Source: Oscillospiraceae bacterium (lineage in GTDB: Bacteria > Bacillota > Clostridia > Oscillospirales > Oscillospiraceae). From it: a DNA stretch of 64,000 nucleotides. Where the stretch lies: assembly GCA_022846095.1 (NCBI GenBank), contig AP025583.1:1054001-1118000 (forward strand). Reading direction: 5' to 3'. The notes beneath the pieces were generated by a model that saw nothing but the letters and a program-made list of their open reading frames with translations, was not told the origin of the DNA and ran no database searches. Shown piece after piece: positions 55,800 through 64,000 of this stretch. A program made the translations under genes and the position numbers. Position 1 is the first letter of the stretch; every line of letters begins with the position of its first letter.

Positions 55800-58400
55800 T
55801 TATGCCCTGCTCTGGAAGACGCCCGCCAGCTCGGCGTACAGCGCGTCCAGGTCGATGGGCTTGCTGAGGTGGCCGTTCATGCCGTTCTCCCGGCTGCGCT
55901 CCACGTCCTCGGAGAAGGCGTTGGCGGTCATGGCCAGGATAGGGACCGAGTGGGCGTCCGGGCGGTCCATGGCCCGGATCTGCCGGGTGGCCCCGTAGCC
56001 GTCCAGCACCGGCATCTGCACGTCCATCAAAATGAGGTCAAAGTAGCCGGGGAGGGAGGCGGCGAAGGTCTCCACCGCCTCCTGCCCGTTCCGCGCGGCG
56101 GTGACGGCGGCGCCGGAAATCCCAACCAGCTCCGTGGCGATCTCCAGGTTGATCTCGTTGTCCTCCACGATCAGGACATGCTTTCCGGAAAAGTCATAGT
56201 CGGTCATCCGCCGGGGCCTCTCCACGGCGCCGGGCTTGCTGCTGCGGATGCTCTCAAACGCCTGCGTCAGCGTGGAGGTGAACAGGGGCTTGCTGATGAT
56301 GCCAACGGCCCCGGCCTCCAGGGCGGACTCCTGGATCTCGGTGGGGTCGTAGGCGGTGATGAGCACCACCGCGATGTCCTCCTTACCCACCGCCTGACGG
56401 ATGCGCCGGGTGGTCTCCAGCCCGTCGATAAAGGGCATTTTCCAGTCCACGAAGCACACGTCGAAGTCCTCGTCCAGATTGTGGGCCTGCTCCACCCTGG
56501 CCACCGCCTGATAGCCGTTGTCCGTCCATTGTGCCTCCACGCCCAGCTTCTCCAGCAGCAGCGTCACGTGCTCGCAGGTCTCCTGATCGTCGTCCACCAC
56601 CAGGGCCTTCAGGCTGCCGTAGTCTATGGGGGGGACGTCCCCGGTCTGGGGCTCCACGGTCCCAAAGGGGAGCAGGGCGGTGAAGGTGCTGCCCTGTCCG
56701 GGCGCGCTCTCCACCGTGAGGCTGCCGCCCATGAGTTCTGAGAACCGCCGGGAGATGGACAGCCCCAGGCCGGTGCCGCCGTACTTCTGGGCCACGCCGG
56801 CGTCCTCCTGCTCAAAGGCGTTGAAGATCTTATCCAGATTCTCAGGCGCGATGCCGCAGCCCGTGTCGCTGACGTCGAAGCGCAGGCGGACCGTCCCGTC
56901 TTCTCCGCCCGCCTCGCTGACCCGGAGGGTGACCCGCCCGTTTTCAGGCGTGAACTTGATGGCGTTGGACAGCAGGTTGGTGATAATTTGGTTGAGCCGG
57001 AGGGAGTCCCCCACCAGGGCCTCCGGCACGTCGCCGGCAAGGACGGTGTTGAACTCCACCTTTTTCGCGGCCGCCTGGCCGTAGTAGACCGTGGACAGGG
57101 ATTCCAGCAGCACCTTGAAGTCGAACCTTTCCCGCTTCAGCTCAATCTTGCCGCTCTCGATTTTGGACATATCCAGCACGTCGTTGATGAGGGCCAGCAA
57201 GTGCTTGGAGGACAGGGTGACTTTTTTCAGGCAGTCGGCCACCTTGGCCGGCTTTTCAATGTTCTGCATGGCGATCACGGTCATGCCGATGATCCCGTTC
57301 ATGGGCGTGCGGATCTCGTGGGACATGCGGGAGAGGAACTCGCTCTTGGCAAGGCTGGCCCGCTCCGCCCGGACCAGAGCCTCCTCCGCCCGCTCCTTCT
57401 CCCGCTCCAGCAGCGCTGCGCTGCGCCGCACGATGCGGATGTAGATGAGGGCGAAAACCAGCAGGATCACGGCGATCCCGGAGACGACCAGGGTGGCCGC
57501 CAAGGACATAAAGGAGCCAAGACCCTCGACCTGCGCGTCCAGGCCGCCCGAGGGCATGGCGACGTACATGGTCCAGTCGGTGCCCGCGATGGGGGCGTAA
57601 TAGAGGTACTCGTGCTCGCCGCTCAGGGTCAGGGCGGACATGCCCGACTCCCCGGCGGCGATCTGCTGGCGCAGCTTCTCCAGAGAGTAGCCCTCGTCAA
57701 ACACGGCGTTGACCTGAAGACTGCTGAACAGGTTGGTCCCCGCCGCAGCGTGCCGGTTGGAGGAGCGCATGACAAACGCCCCCTGCCGGGAGATCACGTT
57801 GGCGTAGGCGTTGGAATCCGCCTTGTGGGAGAGAATCTTTTCGTTGAGCGCCTGGGTATCCATCCCCACCAGGGCCGCCACGATCCGCTCCCCGCCAAAG
57901 GAGACGCCGCTGATGGGCATTCCCAGCAGGAGCATATCGTCTCCCAGAATGGTTTCGTTGGCGGAGATCAGGCGCTCCTTCCCCTGCAGCAGCGTGCTCA
58001 GGGAGTTGATTTTGGAAATGGCCGGGTACACGTCTTCATCGGTGTAGCACATTCCCTCCTCCGTCAGGAGGGCCACATAGGTAAACTCATTGTTCTCCCG
58101 CTGGCGGCGCAGGAATGCCTGCAGATGGTCCAGATCGGCCAGATCCCCCTCCCCGGCGCTCTCCAGCATGGTGATCACCTGGGCGAACTGACTGTCGAGG
58201 CTGGTCTCAAAGTGGCCGATGATCTGGTCGGTGAGCTCACCCAGGTAGACCCCGCTGATCTGGGTGATGGCCTCGTCTGTCTTGGTCCGGTAAGTCCAGA
58301 GCATCCCCGCCAGCAGGGCAGCGCAGAGCAGGACCACCGCCACCGACGGCCCCACGATCCCTGTATTGCGGCGGACAGGTCTCCCGCTCTTGTCGTTCAT
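55800..58400 (-). CDS. Hybrid sensor histidine kinase with Cache-like sensor and two receivers
   Basis: An 866-residue membrane kinase: helix at 17-36, extracellular Cache-like domain (about 40-300; FTYVALLTEEGMCYTDEDV, EYLYYAPIAGTDWTMYV), helix at 303-325, HisKA (LSRMSHEIRTPMNGIIG), HATPase_c (NLLSNAIKFTPENG, YGGTGLGLSISRRF), then two receiver domains: ALVVDDDQETCEHV with Asp in FVDWKMPFIDG, and VLIVEDNEINLEIA with Asp in LILMDVQMPVLDG. Both receivers keep the phospho-acceptor. No HPt domain or DNA-binding output is present here. Start overlaps the stop of the upstream binding-protein gene by 4 bp (ATGA). Confidence 0.92.
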   Translation of the reverse strand: MNDKSGRPVRRNTGIVGPSVAVVLLCAALLAGMLWTYRTKTDEAITQISGVYLGELTDQIIGHFETSLDSQFAQVITMLESAGEGDLADLDHLQAFLRRQRENNEFTYVALLTEEGMCYTDEDVYPAISKINSLSTLLQGKERLISANETILGDDMLLLGMPISGVSFGGERIVAALVGMDTQALNEKILSHKADSNAYANVISRQGAFVMRSSNRHAAAGTNLFSSLQVNAVFDEGYSLEKLRQQIAAGESGMSALTLSGEHEYLYYAPIAGTDWTMYVAMPSGGLDAQVEGLGSFMSLAATLVVSGIAVILLVFALIYIRIVRRSAALLEREKERAEEALVRAERASLAKSEFLSRMSHEIRTPMNGIIGMTVIAMQNIEKPAKVADCLKKVTLSSKHLLALINDVLDMSKIESGKIELKRERFDFKVLLESLSTVYYGQAAAKKVEFNTVLAGDVPEALVGDSLRLNQIITNLLSNAIKFTPENGRVTLRVSEAGGEDGTVRLRFDVSDTGCGIAPENLDKIFNAFEQEDAGVAQKYGGTGLGLSISRRFSELMGGSLTVESAPGQGSTFTALLPFGTVEPQTGDVPPIDYGSLKALVVDDDQETCEHVTLLLEKLGVEAQWTDNGYQAVARVEQAHNLDEDFDVCFVDWKMPFIDGLETTRRIRQAVGKEDIAVVLITAYDPTEIQESALEAGAVGIISKPLFTSTLTQAFESIRSSKPGAVERPRRMTDYDFSGKHVLIVEDNEINLEIATELVGISGAAVTAARNGQEAVETFAASLPGYFDLILMDVQMPVLDGYGATRQIRAMDRPDAHSVPILAMTANAFSEDVERSRENGMNGHLSKPIDLDALYAELAGVFQSRA

Positions 58401-60388
58401 TTTTTCATGTCCCCATTCTCCGCAAGGTTGGTGATACGCCCCTCCAGGCCTGCCCGGACGCCCTCGCCCTGCTGCTGCTGGAAATAGTACCGCAGCGCGT
58501 CCCGGTAGGTGCCCATATCCCCGGCCAGGAGCTTGACCCCGTCCCCCTTGGGGATCTCGTCACTGTACAGGTTCAGCATGGTGTAGCCGTCCCCGTTGCC
58601 GTCCAGGTAGCCGTTCTTGCCCGCCATATAGTTGTTGACGGCCACCGTGTAGAGCGCCGATTCGTCGATGGGGCTCCCGTCGGAGAGTGTGGCGGAAACC
58701 AAGCGCTCTTCGGGGGCCTTGGCGCTGTCGAAGGTATAGTGGATGCCGGACACCTGGAGAAAGCGCCCGCCGGGCACCTCCTCGCTGCTCTTATAGGCCG
58801 TCAGGCTGTTCTCCAGCATTTCCAGCAGCACCTTGCCGGTCATCTCCACCTTGACGATCTGGTTGTCGAAGGGGCAGACCGCCGCAAGATCCGCGTTGCG
58901 GACCTCTCCCCCGTAGAGGCTGGCCCGGATACCGCCGCCGTTGACCACCGCGATGGGGGCGCCGGAGAGGGCGGCCACGCTGTCGGCCACCAGGTTGCCG
59001 AGCGCGGTCTCCCGCATCCGGGTGTCGTAGCCCTCGTAGATCAAATCCCGGGCCACGCTGCCCACCACCTCCAGCTCCTCGTCCACGGCGGCGGAGCCGT
59101 TGAGGTAGTAGTCGTCCACGGCGGCCAGGCATTCGGCCACGTCCAGCTTTCCGCCCAGGTAAAGCGCCCCCTCCCGGCCCAGGTACTCGATGACCTTGCC
59201 GGGGAACTTGACGTTGTAGACGTACCCGGCCCCCACCGCGTCCTTCAGGCCCAGGGGCAGCGCGCCGCCGCCCCCGGCGCCCTTCAGATAGGAGTTGTCC
59301 GTCATGGTGTCCGCCATCAGGGCCTCCTGCCCCTCTGAGGTGGAGAGCAGCTCCAGGATACGGCAACAGGCGTCCAGCTTTGCCTCGTTTCCGGCCTCGC
59401 CCAGCGCGGCGTTGATGCCCAGGTAGGCGCCGGGCATGGAGATGGTCCAATTCGGCACGCCGCCCTTCCCCAGAAAGGGCAGCATGGTGTACTCATATTC
59501 CCGGCCGCCGTCCGCGGCCCACTGGCGGTTGCTCTCCCTGCACTCCTCCAGCGCCCTGGTATAGCCGTACATGACCGCCAGTTCTCCCTGACCCATATAG
59601 GCAATATTGTCCGGTGAGTTGCCCTGCTTGCTGTAGGAGGCCGTGTTGATCAGGCCGTTTTCTATCAGGGCGCTCAGCAGGTCGAAGGCGCTCTCCCAGG
59701 TCCCGGTCATCCCCACCTGCTTCTCATCAAACGCGGCGAGCCAGTTGACGCCCACGGCGGTGCCCAGGAAGTCGGGCACCATGCAGCCCGCCAGGAAATA
59801 GCCCAGGGAGGTGTCGATCATGTCCCGAAAGCCGAACACATGCCCCGTCTCGCTCACGCCGACCCCCGCGTCCCGGAACCGGCACAGCGCCGCCACCAGC
59901 TCCTCGTTGGTGGTGGGCAGGGGGATGCCCGCCTTGTCGAACAGGGTCTTGTTGACGATATAGCCGTAATACTGCCCGGGGAAGGGCAGAAAATACACCA
60001 TGTCGTCCACCGAGAGGCTTTTGATCAGCGTGCTCTCGTAGTCGGCGGTGAAGGCGTACCCGCCCAGCGGCAGCACGTACTTCCCGCTGTCCCGGTCGGC
60101 GGGCTGGGTGGAGACCACCAGGTCGGGCCCGTGGCCCGCGTCCAGCCGCCGCTGGAGCAAGCTGTTGAAGGTGGAGGAGATCATCCGCTCGTACTGAAAG
60201 TCCACGTCCGGCAGCTTTTCCTCGATCAGCGCCTCCATGTGCTCCAGCTTTTCGGAGCAGACCATGGTGACCACCGTTTTTTCAGGCTCCTTGCTGCCCT
60301 GAGGTCCGCAGGAGGCCAGGGTGCACAGCGCAAGCGCCGCGCACAGTACCGCTGCAAGCTTCTGTTTCATACGCATGCTTCTTTCCAT
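58397..60388 (-). CDS. Solute-binding lipoprotein fused to a 5'-nucleotidase C-terminal domain
   Basis: A 663-residue lipoprotein (lipobox LASC, Cys27). Residues about 38-430 resemble an ABC-type extracellular solute-binding protein (FNSLLQRRLDAGHGPDLVVS, YYGYIVNKTLFDKAGIPLPTTNEELVAAL). Residues about 440-640 match the C-terminal domain of 5'-nucleotidases (RETALGNLVADSVA, VVNGGGIRASLYGGEV, CPFDNQIVKVEMTG), but the N-terminal metallophosphatase domain is missing, so catalysis is unlikely; that domain binds the nucleoside. The gene is coupled to a hybrid kinase and no permease is near, suggesting a receptor role. ATG at 60376 or 60370 are alternative starts. Confidence 0.87.
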   Translation of the reverse strand: MERSMRMKQKLAAVLCAALALCTLASCGPQGSKEPEKTVVTMVCSEKLEHMEALIEEKLPDVDFQYERMISSTFNSLLQRRLDAGHGPDLVVSTQPADRDSGKYVLPLGGYAFTADYESTLIKSLSVDDMVYFLPFPGQYYGYIVNKTLFDKAGIPLPTTNEELVAALCRFRDAGVGVSETGHVFGFRDMIDTSLGYFLAGCMVPDFLGTAVGVNWLAAFDEKQVGMTGTWESAFDLLSALIENGLINTASYSKQGNSPDNIAYMGQGELAVMYGYTRALEECRESNRQWAADGGREYEYTMLPFLGKGGVPNWTISMPGAYLGINAALGEAGNEAKLDACCRILELLSTSEGQEALMADTMTDNSYLKGAGGGGALPLGLKDAVGAGYVYNVKFPGKVIEYLGREGALYLGGKLDVAECLAAVDDYYLNGSAAVDEELEVVGSVARDLIYEGYDTRMRETALGNLVADSVAALSGAPIAVVNGGGIRASLYGGEVRNADLAAVCPFDNQIVKVEMTGKVLLEMLENSLTAYKSSEEVPGGRFLQVSGIHYTFDSAKAPEERLVSATLSDGSPIDESALYTVAVNNYMAGKNGYLDGNGDGYTMLNLYSDEIPKGDGVKLLAGDMGTYRDALRYYFQQQQGEGVRAGLEGRITNLAENGDMKK

Positions 60389-60457
60389 TCTGGATTTCTT
60401 TCAATTCAGGTGTTATCTCCAAGACTTTTTACCGCTTTTCTATTTCCCCGTACCCGT

Positions 60458-61687
60458 TCAGCGTCCTTTTTTCCTGCTCTGCTTCTGCGCGTACATTCTG
60501 GCGTCCGCCGCCCGGATCAGCGAAGCGGAGTCTGAAAAGCCGCGGCTGTCCACGGCGCCGTAGCTGACGGACAGCGCAAACGGGAAACGGCCGGCATCCC
60601 GCTGCGCCCGGAGCGCGGCGTTGATCGCTTCCATCCGCTCCTCCACGGCCGCGACCGACAGCCCGCTGAGCAGCACGAGAAATTCATCTCCGCCGTACCG
60701 GAACAGCAGATCCGTGTCCCTCCGGCAGGAGGAGCGCAGCTGCTCCGCCACCGCCAGGAGGTACCGGTCGCCCTCGCTGTGCCCGTGCCGGTCGTTGACC
60801 CCTTTCAAATCGTCCAAATCCACAAAGCAAAGCACGAAGGGAGCCCCCTGCGCCACCATGCCGGCGAGCCGCTCCTGTGCGTATGCCCTGTTGTACAGGC
60901 CGGTCAGCGCGTCGCAAACGGCCCTTTGCTCCAAGAGCTCCTCTTCTTTTTTCCACGTCTCCAGCTTCTGCTCCATCTGCCGGTTCTTTTCCCGGTAATC
61001 GGCCAGCTCGCAGATCCGCCAGGTATACCGGGCCGCGATGTAGAACCCAATGACGCAGAACAGGCAGGACTTGATGCTCCAGAGCTTCAGCAAAATATCG
61101 TTGAGCGGCGTGGAGTACAGCAGCAGGTTTAAGAAGAGGTAGCAGAACAGCCCCGCCATCACCTCCAGCAGGAACGTCTGGTGGGAGGGATAGCGCAGGA
61201 TCAGCCGCAGGCGCTCCAGATACGCGGGCCTGCGGAAAAACCGCATGGCAAGCCCGGCGAGAAAAAAGCCCAGCGCCACCGGCAGCCACTTCAGGTTTCC
61301 GGCGGCTGAGATGTTGTTGTCAAAGGCCTGGAGCGGCTGCCCAATGAGGATGGCGATGGCGCTGCGGCAGAAGATATTGATGGAGAGACCCAGGATGATC
61401 CCGATGAGGGTGCTGAACAGGGCGCACCGCCCGTCCCGGCCCGCATAGAGGAGGGTCTCCACAAACAGCAATACGGCAAACAGCAGCCAGTTGGCGACCA
61501 GGTGCAGCTCCAGCTGTGAAAACAGGGCAAAGCAGAGGTAATTGACCACAAAACACACGACGGTGAACGGCACGCGCCTATCCGTCATCCGCTTTTGCTC
61601 ACAGACCAGGCCAAAATACTGGCGGTTGAAGTAAAAATAGGTGGCGGCCGACAAAAGCGTAATGAAACTATCGAAGAAACTAAGCAC
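60458..61687 (-). CDS. Membrane GGDEF protein with I-site
   Basis: A 409-residue protein with about six to seven helices in the first 215 residues, a short coiled-coil (about 220-250; REKNRQMEQKLETWKKEEELLEQ) and a GGDEF domain with FRYGGDEF. RDTD five residues before it is the RxxD inhibitory site, so c-di-GMP feedback is predicted. Diguanylate cyclase. It follows the next GGDEF gene in the same direction with an 11-bp gap. Confidence 0.9.
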   Translation of the reverse strand: MLSFFDSFITLLSAATYFYFNRQYFGLVCEQKRMTDRRVPFTVVCFVVNYLCFALFSQLELHLVANWLLFAVLLFVETLLYAGRDGRCALFSTLIGIILGLSINIFCRSAIAILIGQPLQAFDNNISAAGNLKWLPVALGFFLAGLAMRFFRRPAYLERLRLILRYPSHQTFLLEVMAGLFCYLFLNLLLYSTPLNDILLKLWSIKSCLFCVIGFYIAARYTWRICELADYREKNRQMEQKLETWKKEEELLEQRAVCDALTGLYNRAYAQERLAGMVAQGAPFVLCFVDLDDLKGVNDRHGHSEGDRYLLAVAEQLRSSCRRDTDLLFRYGGDEFLVLLSGLSVAAVEERMEAINAALRAQRDAGRFPFALSVSYGAVDSRGFSDSASLIRAADARMYAQKQSRKKGR

Positions 61688-61698
61688 TCCGCCGCCTC

Positions 61699-62901
61699 CT
61701 ATTGCCGTTTTTTGTCCAGGTACATCGCCTGGTCCGCGCGCGCCAGCAGCTGCTCCAGGTCCGCGCCGCCGTCCTCCGGCGCCTCGGCCACCCCGAAGCT
61801 GAACGAGAGGCCATGGCCGCAGCAGCTCTCCCGCCCCAGGGATTGGCGGATCTGCTCCATCCTGTCCCCGGCGGCGTCCCCGCCGCAGTTGGGGAGCAGG
61901 ATTACAAACTCATCCCCCCCGATCCGCGCGAACAAATCGCCCTTTCTCAGCCGCTGACCGACCAGCCGGGCAAATGTGACGAGATAGCAGTCCCCCGCCT
62001 GGTGGCCGTCCCGGTCGTTGACCTGCTTGAGCTTATCCAGGTCGAGGTAGGCCAGGGAAAAGGGCTCCCCGCTCCGGAGCATACGGCTGGCCCGGTCCAG
62101 GATGTAACGCCGGGAATAGAGCCCGGTGAGGGCGTCCGTATCCCCCTTGGCGCGCAGCTCCTCCGCCCGTCTGGCCTGCCGCTCCAGCGCCTGCGCCAGG
62201 CGCAGGTTCTCCTCCTCCAGGTAACGCACCTTCAGGATGGAATAGAGGTGCGCCAAAAAGCGGAACAGGTAAAATTCCAGCAGCAGTGTGCTGCCCACCA
62301 GGAACAGGGGCAGCAGGTCCCATTCGATGGAGGAGGAACAGAGGATGCCGTCCAGCAGCAGGGATAGGTTGCAGAACCAGAGGAAGGTCATGAAGGGCCG
62401 CATTTCCTCACTGTCCGACTGGGTGCGGATCACCGCCGCCAGGGGCAGCCCCCGGCCCGGGATGAGCGTATACGACAGGATGTTGATCAAGACTACGATG
62501 GAGAGGGTGGCGACGCGCCAGAAGGGCTGATCCAAAAGCGACCGCATGGAGGCGCCCAGGGCCAGGGACGCGGCCCCAATCAGGATCATGTGCAGGGAGA
62601 TGGACAGCAAGTGGGTCAGGTTGATCAGGAACAGCTCCTTCAGGCGGCCGCCCTTCCGTCCCAGTCCGCCCAGGAGCCGGCTGGCGAGCACCAAGGTGTA
62701 GAACAGGATCAGCGGCACCGGAGCTGCGCTCCAGAGGACAAACACCGCTGCGAGCGGCAGCGTATTCCTCAGCCAGCGGGCGGGGGTGAGCTCCGATGGA
62801 CCGCCCAAAGCCTTCATGGCCCAGAGGGAGGCGGCGCTATGGGCCATGGCCAGGGCCGCCGGAAGGACCAGCGCCCAGCCGAAATAAACGCCGTGCGGCA
62901 A
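61699..62901 (-). CDS. Second membrane GGDEF protein with I-site
   Basis: A 400-residue protein with about six membrane helices, a coiled linker (LRLAQALERQARRAEELRAKG) and a GGDEF domain (ARIGGDEFVILLPN; RKGD inhibitory site five residues before). Similar layout to the neighbour at 60458, probably an old duplication. Both stand upstream of the binding-protein/kinase pair on the same strand and could share a transcript. Weak ribosome site AAAGGGGGGCGCC. Confidence 0.9.
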   Translation of the reverse strand: MPHGVYFGWALVLPAALAMAHSAASLWAMKALGGPSELTPARWLRNTLPLAAVFVLWSAAPVPLILFYTLVLASRLLGGLGRKGGRLKELFLINLTHLLSISLHMILIGAASLALGASMRSLLDQPFWRVATLSIVVLINILSYTLIPGRGLPLAAVIRTQSDSEEMRPFMTFLWFCNLSLLLDGILCSSSIEWDLLPLFLVGSTLLLEFYLFRFLAHLYSILKVRYLEEENLRLAQALERQARRAEELRAKGDTDALTGLYSRRYILDRASRMLRSGEPFSLAYLDLDKLKQVNDRDGHQAGDCYLVTFARLVGQRLRKGDLFARIGGDEFVILLPNCGGDAAGDRMEQIRQSLGRESCCGHGLSFSFGVAEAPEDGGADLEQLLARADQAMYLDKKRQ

Positions 62902-63133
62902 GATGGCGCCCCCCTTTCAAAAAGCATGTTAAAGATAGGTCTGACAGGCGGTGTACCTGCTCCTGCGTCCCCACCGCCACACGATCAGGTTTATCCACCG
63001 GGCCAGGCCGATGCGAAAGCGCAGAATGCCCCGGCCGGTTTGAGCGTTTCGCGCGGGACAAACTTCATATCCTTCTGCGGCCGTCTCGAAGCGGCGCAGT
63101 GGAATATCTTCCAAATTTTCGCCACTGACGCCC

Positions 63134-64000
63134 CTATTTTGCGTCCCCGCGCAGCAGAAGCGCCGCGTACTTCTTTTCCTCCTGCGCCATCAACGCCGCC
63201 CACTCGCCGGAAAAGGCATCCAACTCACCGTGGCGGAGGCGCTTTTCCAGCCGCTCCACCCAAGCCGCGTAGGTGTCCTCCAACGCTCCGTTTGGCAGCA
63301 GGCGCATGAAGGGATAGCCCCAGGCGACCAGATCCGACAAGGCGCCATAGCACTCCCGTACCATGGCCAGGGGGCTGTTGAGCCGCACAAAAGCCAGTAT
63401 GATCTCAAAGCAGTAGTAGCTCTTGCCTACCTCCAGGCTATGACGCAGATGCCCGGCCAGCGTCGCCCGCCGTTCCGCCGTGGCGTGCTCCAGGGTATGG
63501 AGCGCCACGCCGCGAATGGTCAGCGCCAGTAGCTGAAGGGCCTCCCGGCACAGCCGCAGGCCCTCTTGGATCTCGGATTTACCGAGGTCGGGCCGGACGC
63601 GCTCCATGCACACCCGGGTGCCCTTGCCCTGGAAGGACCGGGTGATGCCCATGTCCTCCATCAGGGCCAATGTACGGCGGATGGTGGCCGGGGATACGCC
63701 GTACTCCTTCGCCAGCTCAGGGATGGAGGGCAGGTAGCTTCCCACAGGATACCTGGCCTTCACAATTTCCCGGATCAGGCGGGAGGACAGGGTGTACCGC
63801 AGCTGGGGGCGCTGGCGGTAGATATTCCACTGAAAGGGGATTTGACGGGCGCTGTCCAGGCCGTACTTCGGACCGGCCTGACGGATGAAGGCAAACAGCT
63901 CCGCTTCCAGTCCAAAATAGGTGTCCTTCATCACCCCGCTGAGAGAGGCGACCGCGTCTTTACGCTCCAGCGCCTCCAGGATGGTGCGCTCCTCCACAAG
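63134..64000 (-). CDS. GntR-family regulator (5' end beyond window)
   Basis: At least 288 codons; the frame is open to the window edge, and the first GTG (63995-63997) has no visible context, so the start lies outside. A GntR winged helix occupies the middle (about 70-135; LIREIVKARYPVGSYLPSIPELAKEYGVSPATIRRTLALMEDMG, GKGTRV), with an all-helical region after it. In usual GntR proteins the winged helix is N-terminal, so a preceding domain, perhaps a second winged helix, is cut off here. Followed by the GGDEF pair after a 230-bp gap without genes. Confidence 0.8.
   Translation of the reverse strand, partial: LVEERTILEALERKDAVASLSGVMKDTYFGLEAELFAFIRQAGPKYGLDSARQIPFQWNIYRQRPQLRYTLSSRLIREIVKARYPVGSYLPSIPELAKEYGVSPATIRRTLALMEDMGITRSFQGKGTRVCMERVRPDLGKSEIQEGLRLCREALQLLALTIRGVALHTLEHATAERRATLAGHLRHSLEVGKSYYCFEIILAFVRLNSPLAMVRECYGALSDLVAWGYPFMRLLPNGALEDTYAAWVERLEKRLRHGELDAFSGEWAALMAQEEKKYAALLLRGDAK

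Noticed and set aside
1-64000. CRISPR arrays, intact insertion sequences, rRNA genes or further tRNAs
   Set aside because: I looked for regularly spaced repeats, transposase motifs and cloverleaf patterns and saw none apart from tRNA-Pro and the relics listed.

Overview
The window reads as chromosomal DNA of a GC-rich, low-GC-phylum anaerobe, most likely a gut Clostridia member near Flavonifractor, Lawsonibacter or Oscillibacter. This rests on Firmicutes-type promoters and AGGAGG ribosome sites, a SleB-like cortex-lytic enzyme and a collagen-like exosporium-type protein (endospore former), an rpsO-pnp pair, a poly-gamma-glutamate system, and many flavodoxin, ferredoxin-nitroreductase and ADH genes. 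The genus is inference; no 16S gene is present.

Layout. 1-3.6 kb: a partial serine hydrolase, an XRE repressor with repeated operator-like sites, a MocR regulator and a membrane GGDEF protein. 3.6-17.8 kb: one long minus-strand region with pgsB-pgsC-pgsW preceded by two tandem copies of a five-gene cassette (C69 dipeptidase, lipoprotein, multi-pass permease, 57-residue membrane protein, membrane-anchored M14-like deacylase). Four of the five genes are almost identical between copies; the C69 genes have diverged. 18.4-24.1 kb: a DEDDh exonuclease, then an AT-rich segment with a heterodimeric ABC exporter and a TetR regulator, flanked by 29-bp direct repeats and ending at a tRNA-Pro that carries integration scars. 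24.3-30.7 kb: trmB, a hemolysin-III protein, a ferritin-like protein behind a PerR-like box, rpsO, pnp and an ADH-like dehydrogenase. 30.8-39.5 kb: small regulators and enzymes, rnz, a drug/metabolite transporter, sleB and a ferredoxin-nitroreductase.

39.5-47.5 kb: a fragment of a phage antirepressor, a response regulator-kinase-ABC exporter operon, a DUF5131 protein, LysR regulators, a broken YbaK-type editing gene and a PhzF protein. 47.6-52.9 kb: a LysR-controlled redox operon (Fe-ADH, two flavodoxin-like reductases, an O-acetyltransferase) ending in an unusual lipoprotein that fuses three SLH repeats, a flavodoxin and an aldo/keto reductase. 53-55.5 kb: a zinc ADH and the collagen-like spore-surface protein. 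55.8-64 kb: a sensory block with a solute-binding protein fused to a 5'-nucleotidase C-terminal domain, translationally coupled to a hybrid histidine kinase, followed upstream by two GGDEF proteins and a truncated GntR regulator.

Three groupings deserve most attention: the duplicated peptidase-permease cassette beside poly-gamma-glutamate synthesis, the surface-anchored SLH-flavodoxin-AKR fusion, and the binding-protein/5'-nucleotidase fusion coupled to a kinase and next to GGDEF enzymes. Everything here is read by eye; family names come from motif recognition, not database searches.
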